Shown here: positions 18,726-24,927 of the stretch, in pieces
Numbering within the stretch: the first letter of the stretch is position 1
Layout of the letters: every line of letters begins with the position of its first letter
Source of the DNA: Actinomycetota bacterium
GTDB lineage: Bacteria; Actinomycetota; Actinomycetes; Mycobacteriales; Mycobacteriaceae
NCBI GenBank assembly: GCA_005787665.1
Contig: SYAB01000310.1
Span: 1-24,927, forward strand
DNA length: 24,927 nucleotides
Direction of reading: 5' to 3'
Made by a program: the position numbers and the translations under genes
Notes under the pieces: model-generated
Databases searched by the model: none
Seen by the model: the letters and a program-made list of their open reading frames with translations, nothing else
What the model was told of the DNA's origin: nothing

Positions 18726-18731
18726 GGTGGC

Positions 18732-19262
18732 GTGACCCAGCAGCCCCCGCCCCCGCGCCGCCGGTTGCCGTTGCTGCTGTCGGTGGCGGCCGCGGTGCTC
18801 GTCCTCGACGTCGTCACCAAGGTGCTGGCCGTCCGACTACTGACCCCGGGGCAACCGGTGTCGATCATCGGCGACACCGTCACCTGGACCCTGGTGCGCA
18901 ACTCCGGTGCCGCGTTCTCCATGGCAACCGGCTACACCTGGGTGCTCACGCTGGTCGCCATCGGGGTGGTCGCGGGCATCATCTGGATGGGACGCCGACT
19001 GGTCTCGCCGTGGTGGGCGGTGGGGTTGGGCATGATTCTGGGCGGCGCGCTGGGCAACCTGGTGGACCGCTTCTTCCGGTCGCCCGGGCCGCTGCGCGGG
19101 CACGTGGTCGACTTCCTGTCCATCGGGTGGTGGCCGGTGTTCAACGTCGCCGATCCCGCCGTGGTCGGAGGGGCGATCCTGCTGGTGGCGTTGTCGGCCT
19201 TCGGCTACGACTTCGACAGCCCCGGCAAGCGCGGCGCTCCGACGCCACCGGAGTCGGCCTGA
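18732..19262 (+). CDS. lspA: Lipoprotein signal peptidase (signal peptidase II)
   Basis: 176 residues. It cleaves the signal peptide of prolipoproteins after lipidation, in the inner membrane. Four hydrophobic segments are visible, at about 12–36, 69–86, 92–110 and 142–158. The catalytic aspartates lie in GNLVDR (Asp112) and FNVADPAV (Asp141); the conserved RNSGAAF segment is at 56–62. GTG 18732 is the first start after the divergent promoter region; the open frame further upstream is antisense to ansA and was discarded. The stop overlaps the next gene's start by one base (TGATG), so translation of lspA and the pseudouridine synthase is probably coupled, a pairing seen in many bacteria. Confidence 0.96.
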   Translation: MTQQPPPPRRRLPLLLSVAAAVLVLDVVTKVLAVRLLTPGQPVSIIGDTVTWTLVRNSGAAFSMATGYTWVLTLVAIGVVAGIIWMGRRLVSPWWAVGLGMILGGALGNLVDRFFRSPGPLRGHVVDFLSIGWWPVFNVADPAVVGGAILLVALSAFGYDFDSPGKRGAPTPPESA

Positions 19263-20188
19263 TGACCGAACGCTCGATGCCCGTTCCCGACGGGCTGGCC
19301 GGAATGCGGGTCGATGCCGGGCTGGCGCGGCTGCTGGGCCTGTCGAGGACCGCGGTGGCGGGCGTCGCCGAGAGCGGCGGGGTGTGCGTGGACGGGGTCC
19401 CGGTCGGCAAGTCCGACCGGCTCGAGGCGGGTGCGTGGCTGACCGTCACGCTGCCCGAGGCCCCCGCCCCGGTGGAGAACACCCCGGCGGAGGTGGAGGG
19501 TATGACGATCCTCTACTCCGACGACGACATCGTCGCTGTCGACAAGCCCCCCGGTGTGGCCGCACACGCCACGGTCGGCTGGCACGGTCCGACCGTGTTG
19601 GGCGGACTGGCGGCGGCGGGCTTCCGGATCAGCACGTCCGGGATCCACGAGCGGCAGGGCATCGTCCAGCGCCTGGACGTGGGCACCTCGGGCGTCATGG
19701 TGGTGGCCCGGTCCGAACGCGCCTACACCGTGCTCAAGCGCGCGTTCAAACAGCGCACCGTCGACAAGCGCTACCACGCCGTGGTGCAGGGGCACCCGGA
19801 TCCCTCGAGTGGGACCATCGACGCCCCGATCGGCCGCCACCGCGGCCATGACTGGAAGTTCGCGGTCACCGAGAACGGTCGGCACAGCATCACCCACTAC
19901 GACACGCTGGAGATGTTCCGGGCCGCCAGCCTGCTCGACATCCACCTGGAAACGGGCCGCACCCATCAGATCCGGGTCCACTTCGCGGCGTTGCGTCATC
20001 CGTGCGCGGGGGACCTGACCTACGGCGCCGATCCGTTACTGGCACGCCGGCTGGGCCTGGAGCGGCAGTGGCTGCACGCCCGATCGCTGGCCTTCGCCCA
20101 TCCCGCCGACGGCCGCCGGATCGAGATCACCAGCCCCTACCCGGCTGATCTGCAACACGCGCTGGACGTGCTGCGCGGCGAGTCATGA
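19262..20188 (+). CDS. RluA/RluD-family pseudouridine synthase
   Basis: 308 residues, the same length I recall for M. tuberculosis Rv1540. An N-terminal S4-like RNA-binding domain (about 12–65) precedes the catalytic domain, whose signature RLDVGTSG contains the nucleophile Asp139. The residue before RLD is Gln rather than the common His. [15 protein letters not shown] and a C-terminal [11 protein letters not shown] segment are also typical of the family. The target is probably large-subunit rRNA uridines, but RluA-family substrates cannot be assigned from sequence. ATG 19262 shares its A with the lspA stop codon. The 3' end overlaps the convergent acyltransferase stop by 6 bp within TCATGA. 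Confidence 0.93.
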   Translation: MTERSMPVPDGLAGMRVDAGLARLLGLSRTAVAGVAESGGVCVDGVPVGKSDRLEAGAWLTVTLPEAPAPVENTPAEVEGMTILYSDDDIVAVDKPPGVAAHATVGWHGPTVLGGLAAAGFRISTSGIHERQGIVQRLDVGTSGVMVVARSERAYTVLKRAFKQRTVDKRYHAVVQGHPDPSSGTIDAPIGRHRGHDWKFAVTENGRHSITHYDTLEMFRAASLLDIHLETGRTHQIRVHFAALRHPCAGDLTYGADPLLARRLGLERQWLHARSLAFAHPADGRRIEITSPYPADLQHALDVLRGES

Positions 20189-21466
20189 CACCCGTGTCGC
20201 GGCGCCGGCCGGTGAGCGGGCGGACATCGTCCCCAGCGTCTCGGCCGGAAAGGTCATCGCTCCGGGCAGCCGGCCGGGGCTGAGGATGTCGATCATCCGT
20301 TCCCCCCGGTCGGCGTTGAACCGTGTTTCGCTGGCCAGGCGGGCGCGGGTGATCCACTCATCGCGCCCGGTCTTGGTCATCGGGGTGGTCGGGACGACGT
20401 CGACCCCCTCGACCGACACCCGGGGTTCGATGAGTTCCCGCACGGTCAGGTGTCGCAGGACGTTCAGATTCGACTCGACGAGAAGCACCGCGGCATCGAG
20501 GTCCCGCAGTTCCACGGCCAGTTTCCGCGCGATGATATGGGCGCCCTCTTTGGTGATCATCGGCATCTGCGCCCCGGTGAACGGCATCATCCCCTCCGGG
20601 AAGATGGCCACACTGACGCAGGCATTGCCGGTCAGGGCTTCGCGGATCTTGCGGACGCTGTTCGCGACCGGCTTGTTCTTGGGGTCTTCCTCGTCGACGT
20701 AGATCACATCCCCGGCGCTCTCCGGCGGGGGGATCGGATACACCCCCTTCCTGGTCATCAGGAGGTGACGCTGGCTACCGAGTGCCAGCGCCAGCTGACT
20801 GGCGATCGTCCCGTCGTAGATCCCGAGATCGTGGTTGGCGATCATCACCAGGACTCGCCGGGGGTGACTCTCGATCTGTCGCCGCGCCGCGTCCACCCCT
20901 TCGAACCGGATTTCATCGGTCCGCAGGAAGTTCGACGAATCGAGGGCGTCGGTCATGGCGCTCAGTGAGCGTCGCGTCAGCGTCGATCTGACCAGCGAGC
21001 CCGCGGTGCGCACCGGCTTGCGGCCGGCCAGCAGCAGTTGGGGCACCGAGGTCCGGGGTGACAGCGGGATGACCCCGCGAGCCTCGAGGGCCGAGCTGGT
21101 TCTCCTCATCCACGCGGTCAGCCGCCGCAGTCGCCGGCGCCGCAACGCCCCGGGCCCCCCACGCGTCTGTGCACGTATCAACCTGCGCATGATCTCGAGG
21201 TTCTGCTGGGTCGCCATGGCGATGTCGGCTTCCAGCGTCGTCAGGGTCGCGACCTTGTCGGGCGGCAGCGTCTGGTCGATGTAGGCGGCCTCGTAGAGGC
21301 CGCCGAGTTCGGCCACCGCTGCGGCGAATATTCTCTGATACCGGGCGATCTCCCGACCGGCCGGGGAATGCTGACCCAGGACGTCGACCGCGATCACGGC
21401 CCGCTCACCAAAGAGTTCTTCGAAGTTCCGCAGCTTTGCCAGATACGCCGATTCGGTCTGAGGCAT
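20183..21466 (-). CDS. PlsC-like acyltransferase of unknown substrate
   Basis: 427 residues from ATG 21466; an in-frame ATG at 21496 would add ten. The C-terminal half has glycerophosphate-acyltransferase-like blocks: [10 protein letters not shown] (catalytic His candidate), [10 protein letters not shown], and IFPEGMMPF, the FPEG block that binds phosphate. The spacing His-x5-Asp differs from the canonical His-x4-Asp, so activity is not assured. The first 200 or so residues are helical, Arg- and Leu-rich, and match no domain I recognise. No signal peptide or clear membrane helix is seen. On the minus strand TATGTT (21507–21502) would start transcription near 21495. That leaves about 29 nt before ATG 21466 and clips ATG 21496, which is why I prefer 21466. 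The gene diverges from rarD and has no counterpart in the recalled M. tuberculosis ileS–dnaE1 interval. Confidence 0.75.
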   Translation of the reverse strand: MPQTESAYLAKLRNFEELFGERAVIAVDVLGQHSPAGREIARYQRIFAAAVAELGGLYEAAYIDQTLPPDKVATLTTLEADIAMATQQNLEIMRRLIRAQTRGGPGALRRRRLRRLTAWMRRTSSALEARGVIPLSPRTSVPQLLLAGRKPVRTAGSLVRSTLTRRSLSAMTDALDSSNFLRTDEIRFEGVDAARRQIESHPRRVLVMIANHDLGIYDGTIASQLALALGSQRHLLMTRKGVYPIPPPESAGDVIYVDEEDPKNKPVANSVRKIREALTGNACVSVAIFPEGMMPFTGAQMPMITKEGAHIIARKLAVELRDLDAAVLLVESNLNVLRHLTVRELIEPRVSVEGVDVVPTTPMTKTGRDEWITRARLASETRFNADRGERMIDILSPGRLPGAMTFPAETLGTMSARSPAGAATRVS

Positions 21467-21494
21467 GGCACTGATCCCGTTTCCTTGGAGCGTC

Positions 21495-22427
21495 ATGGCT
21501 GAACATACCCCAACGCGTCCCGGGGGCCGTCCGCTCTCCGACGCCGGCGGACTGCTGTTCGGACTCGGTGCCTACGGACTGTGGGGGGTCTTCCCGGCGT
21601 TCTTCACGCTGCTCACGCCCGCCGGTGCCGGGGAGGTGCTGGCCCATCGGATTGTCTGGACGGTCGCGCTGATGGCCGTCGTGCTGGTGGTGATCCGGCG
21701 GGTCTCGGACCTGCGGGATATCGCCGCCGGGACCTGGCGGCTGCTCGTCCTCGCCTCGGCGCTGATCTCGACGAACTGGCTGATCTACATCTACGCGGTG
21801 AATTCCGGCAATGTCGTCGACGCCGCCCTGGGCTACTTCCTGACGCCACTGGTCAGCGTGGTGTTGGGGATCGCCGTGTTCGGTGAGCGGCTCAACCGTG
21901 CCCAGGGCGTCGCCCTGGCGATCGCGATCGGCGCGGTCATCCTGCTTTCGCTCGGCGTCGGCGGCCCGCCGCTGATCGCGATCGGCCTCGCCCTGTCCTT
22001 CGGGGTGTACGGGGCGGTCAAGAAAGTGGTGCCGACCGACCCGCGGGTCAGTGTCGCGGTGGAGACCGCCATCGGCGCTCCGATCGCCCTTGTCTATCTG
22101 GTCGTGCTGCACGTGGGCGGACACGCGACGTTCACCGGCCACGGCGCCGGTCACACCGTCCTGATGGTGCTGTGCGGACCGGTGACCGCCGTGCCGTTGC
22201 TGTTCTTCGGCGCCGCCGCCCAGCGACTGCCGTTGGTGACCCTCGGGCTGCTGCAGTACCTGACCCCGTCGTTGCAGCTGGCCTGGGGTGTACTCGTCGA
22301 ACACGAGCCGATGCCGCCGACGCGGTGGATCGGCTTCGCCCTGATCTGGGTTGCACTCGCGATCTTCAGTGCCGATGCGTTGTCCCGCGCATTCGGCGGG
22401 CAGGCAGGTACCTTGCAGGCATCATGA
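21495..22427 (+). CDS. rarD: RarD/EamA-family (DMT superfamily) transporter
   Basis: 310 residues with about ten hydrophobic segments and two EamA repeats. The N-terminal stretch GLLFGLGAYGLWGVFPAFF and the following LTPAGAGEVLAHRIVWT are diagnostic of the RarD branch; NSGNVVDAALGYFLTPLVSV and LGLLQYLTPSLQ support it. The family consists of inner-membrane metabolite or drug exporters; the physiological substrate here is unknown. ATG 21495 has GGAG at 21487–21490, 4 nt upstream, and is preferred over an upstream in-frame ATG at 21465, which would lie inside the divergent gene. Its stop overlaps the following ATG by four bases (ATGA), implying translational coupling to the SecD-head-like gene. 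Confidence 0.9.
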   Translation: MAEHTPTRPGGRPLSDAGGLLFGLGAYGLWGVFPAFFTLLTPAGAGEVLAHRIVWTVALMAVVLVVIRRVSDLRDIAAGTWRLLVLASALISTNWLIYIYAVNSGNVVDAALGYFLTPLVSVVLGIAVFGERLNRAQGVALAIAIGAVILLSLGVGGPPLIAIGLALSFGVYGAVKKVVPTDPRVSVAVETAIGAPIALVYLVVLHVGGHATFTGHGAGHTVLMVLCGPVTAVPLLFFGAAAQRLPLVTLGLLQYLTPSLQLAWGVLVEHEPMPPTRWIGFALIWVALAIFSADALSRAFGGQAGTLQAS

Positions 22428-23008
22428 CCGACACCCGAAGCCGGAACCGGAAGATTCTGATCGCCCTGATGGCGGCGGTCTCCTCGGCGGCGATCGTCGT
22501 GCCGCTGCTGCTGGGGTTGCTGGCCCCGCAGCTGAACCGGCAGGCCGAGCTGCCGGCCGCCCCGACCACCACCGCTCCACCGCTGACCATCAAGCCGCTA
22601 CCGGTGCGCCCGGTGATCAGCGCCTTCGTCACCACCCCCGAGCAGTGCCCGCCGTCCACGCCGGCCCCGCCGGATCAGCCGATGCGGGTCTGCGATATCG
22701 AGCGGACCGCGGTCTACGAGATGGGGCCCGAGGGTCTGCGGGTGCAGTTGACCGACGTGGACTCCTTCCTCAACCCGCTGACCGGGGTCGAGTTGGTCCA
22801 GATGACCATGACGCCGGAGTCGGCGACCGAATTCGGCCGGTTCACCGCCGGCCAGGTCGGCAAGCAGGTCGCCTTCGTGCGGGCCGGGACGGTGGTCTGG
22901 GGGCCCCGCATCGCGGCCCCGATCGACGGCCAGGTGCTGCAGTTGTCCGGGGAACTGACCCCCGAGCAGGCCAAGGAGATCGCGCGCAAGTTGCGCGACG
23001 AAAGCTGA
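22424..23008 (+). CDS. Membrane-anchored protein with a SecD P1-head-like domain
   Basis: 194 residues. A short basic N-terminus (RSRNRK) and one hydrophobic segment (about 11–33) form an uncleaved anchor. A Pro/Thr/Ala-rich linker (about 43–65) and a C-terminal domain follow, placing the body outside the membrane. Cys75 and Cys90 could form a disulfide. The segment from about 107 to 190 (VQLTDVDSF, TPESATEFGRFTAGQVGKQVAFV, APIDGQVLQLSGELTPEQAKEIARKLR) resembles the P1 head domain of the SecD translocon subunit, with its F…FT…NVG, I..G..QISG.F and EA..LA..LR pattern. It lacks SecD's membrane domain, so it is not a translocase. ATG 22424 overlaps the rarD stop by four bases. The function is unknown; a periplasmic accessory role is an inference. 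Confidence 0.75.
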   Translation: MTDTRSRNRKILIALMAAVSSAAIVVPLLLGLLAPQLNRQAELPAAPTTTAPPLTIKPLPVRPVISAFVTTPEQCPPSTPAPPDQPMRVCDIERTAVYEMGPEGLRVQLTDVDSFLNPLTGVELVQMTMTPESATEFGRFTAGQVGKQVAFVRAGTVVWGPRIAAPIDGQVLQLSGELTPEQAKEIARKLRDES

Positions 23009-23054
23009 TCCCTGACACGGCCCGCCGACACGCCGAAGGCGTCGCCGGGCGGTC

Positions 23055-23060
23055 CTAGAC
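23055..23060 (+). promoter_or_regulatory. Predicted -10 element of dnaE1
   Basis: TAGACT lies 10 nt before ATG 23071, placing transcription start near 23067 and leaving a leader of about four nucleotides. There is no Shine-Dalgarno before the ATG, so near-leaderless initiation is plausible. No clear -35 was found. Confidence 0.4.
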
Positions 23061-23070
23061 TGGCGGGCCT

Positions 23071-24927
23071 ATGGGCACCGTGAACGGCAAGGCTTTCGTG
23101 CACCTGCACAACCACACCGAGTACTCAATGCTCGACGGGGCCGCCAAGATCACGCCCATGCTGGCTGAGGCGCAGCGCCTGGAGATGCCGGCCATCGGGA
23201 TGACCGACCACGGCAACATGTTCGGCGCCAGCGAGTTCTTCAACGCCGCGACCCAGGTGGGGATCAAGCCGATCATCGGGGTGGAGGCCTACGTGGCTCC
23301 CGGCTCTCGTTTTGATACCCGCCGGATCCAATGGGGTGATCCGGGCCAGAAGGCCGATGACGTCTCCGGTGGCGGCGCCTACACCCACCTGACGATGGTC
23401 GCCGAGAACGCCACCGGTCTGCGCAACCTGTTCACGCTGACATCGCGGGCCTCCTTCGAAGGCCAGTTGGGTAAGTGGTGGCGGATGGACGCCGAGATCA
23501 TCGCCGAGCACGCCGAAGGCATCATCGCCACCACCGGATGCCCGTCCGGAGAGGTGCAGACCAGGCTTCGGCTCGGGCAGGATGCCGAGGCGCTGGCCTC
23601 GGCCGCCATGTGGCGGGAGATCTTCGGACCGGACAACTACTTCCTGGAACTGATGGACCACGGCCTGTCCATCGAGCGGCGGGTCCGCGAAGGACTCCTG
23701 GAGGTCGGGCGCAAGCTGGGCATCCCCCCTTTGGCCACCAACGACTGCCACTACGTCACCCGCGAGGCCGCGCACAGCCACGAGGCCCTGCTGTGCGTCC
23801 AGACCGGGAAGACGCTGTCGGACCCCAACCGGTTCAAGTTCGACGGCGACGGCTACTACCTGAAGTCCGCCGCCGAGATGCGTGCGATGTGGGACGACGA
23901 GATCCCGCAGGCCTGCGACTCCACCCTGCTGATCGCCGAGCGGGTGCAGTCCTACGCCGACGTCTGGACCCCGCGGGACCGGATGCCGGTGTTCCCGGTG
24001 CCCGACGGTCACACCCAGGGCAGTTGGCTGCGCCGTGAGGTCGACGCCGGACTGGCCCGGCGCTTCGGCTCCGGCGTGCCGGGGGAGTACACCGAGCGTG
24101 CGGCCTATGAGATCGACGTGATCTGCGACAAGGGCTACCCGTCCTACTTCCTCATCGTCGCCGACCTGATCACCTACGCCCGGTCGGTGGACATCCGGGT
24201 GGGGCCGGGCCGGGGGTCGGCCGCGGGCTCGCTGGTGGCCTATGCGCTGGGCATCACCGACATCGACCCGATCGAGCACGGCTTGCTCTTCGAGCGCTTC
24301 CTGACTCCCGAGCGCGCGTCGATGCCCGATATCGACATCGACTTCGACGACCGCCGTCGCGGGGAGATGGTGCGCTACGCCGCCGAGAAGTGGGGCAGTG
24401 ACCGGGTCGCCCAGGTGATCACCTTCGGCACCATCAAGACCAAGGCCGCGCTCAAGGACGCCGCCCGGGTGCACTACGGCCAGCCCGGCTTCGCCATCGC
24501 CGACCGGATCACCAAGGCGCTGCCGCCACCGATCATGGCCAAGGACATCCCGCTCTCGGGGATCACCGATCCGGCCCACGAGCGGTACAAGGAGGCCGCG
24601 GAGGTCCGTGGGCTGATCGACACCGATCCCGATGTGCGCACCATCTACGAGACCGCCCGCGGCCTGGAGGGACTGGTCCGCAACGCCGGCGTGCACGCCT
24701 GCGCGGTCATCATGAGCTCCGAGCCGCTGATGGAGGCGATCCCGCTGTGGCGGCGGCCGCAGGACGGGGCCATCATCACCGGCTGGGATTACCCGTCGTG
24801 CGAGGCCATCGGCCTGTTGAAGATGGACTTCCTCGGGCTGCGGAACCTGACGATCATCGGCGACGCCCTGGCCAACATCAAGGCCAACCGCGGCGCGGAC
24901 GTGGTGCTCGAGGAGCTGACGCTCGAC
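23071..24927 (+). CDS. dnaE1: DNA polymerase III alpha subunit DnaE1, 3' truncated by window edge
   Basis: 619 codons are in view of an expected roughly 1,180. This is the replicative polymerase catalytic subunit. The N-terminal PHP domain begins with HLHNHTEYS at 11–19 and continues with TDHGNMFG. In mycobacterial DnaE1 this metal-binding domain is known to provide the proofreading exonuclease, and its histidines are intact here. The C-family polymerase signatures [12 protein letters not shown] and [13 protein letters not shown] (first Asp at residue 420) carry catalytic aspartates, and [16 protein letters not shown] follows. No intein or frameshift interrupts the visible part. ATG 23071 is the only sensible start, given the -10-like TAGACT just upstream. 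It lies 62 bp after the SecD-head-like gene and in M. tuberculosis shares the same broad neighbourhood (Rv1547). Confidence 0.97.
   Translation, partial: MGTVNGKAFVHLHNHTEYSMLDGAAKITPMLAEAQRLEMPAIGMTDHGNMFGASEFFNAATQVGIKPIIGVEAYVAPGSRFDTRRIQWGDPGQKADDVSGGGAYTHLTMVAENATGLRNLFTLTSRASFEGQLGKWWRMDAEIIAEHAEGIIATTGCPSGEVQTRLRLGQDAEALASAAMWREIFGPDNYFLELMDHGLSIERRVREGLLEVGRKLGIPPLATNDCHYVTREAAHSHEALLCVQTGKTLSDPNRFKFDGDGYYLKSAAEMRAMWDDEIPQACDSTLLIAERVQSYADVWTPRDRMPVFPVPDGHTQGSWLRREVDAGLARRFGSGVPGEYTERAAYEIDVICDKGYPSYFLIVADLITYARSVDIRVGPGRGSAAGSLVAYALGITDIDPIEHGLLFERFLTPERASMPDIDIDFDDRRRGEMVRYAAEKWGSDRVAQVITFGTIKTKAALKDAARVHYGQPGFAIADRITKALPPPIMAKDIPLSGITDPAHERYKEAAEVRGLIDTDPDVRTIYETARGLEGLVRNAGVHACAVIMSSEPLMEAIPLWRRPQDGAIITGWDYPSCEAIGLLKMDFLGLRNLTIIGDALANIKANRGADVVLEELTLD

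Larger units (their letters stand above)
18701..18726. repeat. Inverted repeat in the ansA–lspA divergent intergenic region
   Basis: CATCATG (18701–18707) and CATGATG (18720–18726) are perfect 7-bp inverted arms separated by 12 bp. They fill most of the 37-bp gap between the two start codons. Each arm contains the candidate -10 hexamer of one gene. It could be an operator or simply mirrored promoters. Confidence 0.6.

Noticed and set aside
23030..23042. Small hairpin ACGCC-GAA-GGCGT before dnaE1 as a terminator
   Set aside because: Only 5 bp with no U-tract and a 3-nt loop; such stems are frequent by chance at this GC content.
23125..24696. A 523-codon minus-strand frame opposite dnaE1
   Set aside because: It is antisense to intact PHP and polymerase motifs of DnaE1 and lacks any recognisable domain.

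Overview
The window is high-GC actinobacterial DNA from a mycobacterium, most likely an environmental Mycolicibacterium-type species. The evidence is the gene content (PapA, FAAL-type FadD, MmpL, GAP-like protein, DinX, DnaE1), the gene order ileS–dinX–ansA–lspA–pseudouridine synthase…dnaE1, which I recall from Mycobacterium tuberculosis (Rv1536–Rv1540…Rv1547), and an actinobacterial-type ileS T-box leader. It is not M. tuberculosis: genes that lie between the pseudouridine synthase and dnaE1 there (lprI, glbN) are replaced here, and a large mmpL sits directly beside ileS.

Region 1 (1–11353) is a cell-envelope glycolipid locus. A 5'-truncated mycocerosic-acid-synthase-like PKS (AT-DH-ER-KR-ACP in view, KS off the left edge), a PapA acyltransferase and a fatty acyl-AMP ligase run rightwards as an apparent operon. 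They meet a convergent MmpL lipid transporter. The likely scheme is: FadD activates a fatty acid, the PKS extends it with methylmalonyl units to a methyl-branched acyl chain, PapA esterifies it onto a sugar, and MmpL exports the product. The order resembles the pks5–papA4–fadD24 / lipooligosaccharide (LOS) locus that also lies just upstream of ileS in M. tuberculosis. The actual lipid cannot be named from sequence.

Region 2 (11354–14779) is ileS with a compact translational T-box riboswitch. An AUC specifier, the T-box core, and a hairpin that would mask the ribosome binding site can all be read directly.

Region 3 (14786–16370, minus strand) has a GAP-like membrane protein and a SAM methyltransferase of the phthiotriol/glycopeptidolipid methyltransferase family. 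Both are typical glycolipid accessory genes, so the lipid island appears to flank ileS on both sides.

Region 4 (16438–20188) is conserved housekeeping: dinX (Y-family polymerase), ansA (asparaginase), and lspA overlapping an RluA-family pseudouridine synthase.

Region 5 (20183–23008) is less familiar: a PlsC-like acyltransferase with an unusual motif, a RarD/EamA transporter, and, overlapping it by ATGA, a small membrane-anchored protein resembling the SecD P1-head domain. Region 6 (23071–end) is the first 619 codons of dnaE1.

Genes are packed tightly on alternating strands. Several start codons have no Shine-Dalgarno but carry a TANNNT hexamer 6–7 nt upstream, the signature of leaderless mycobacterial transcripts. 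No tRNA, rRNA, IS element, CRISPR array or prophage was seen, and the only gene-free stretch above 100 bp is the T-box leader.
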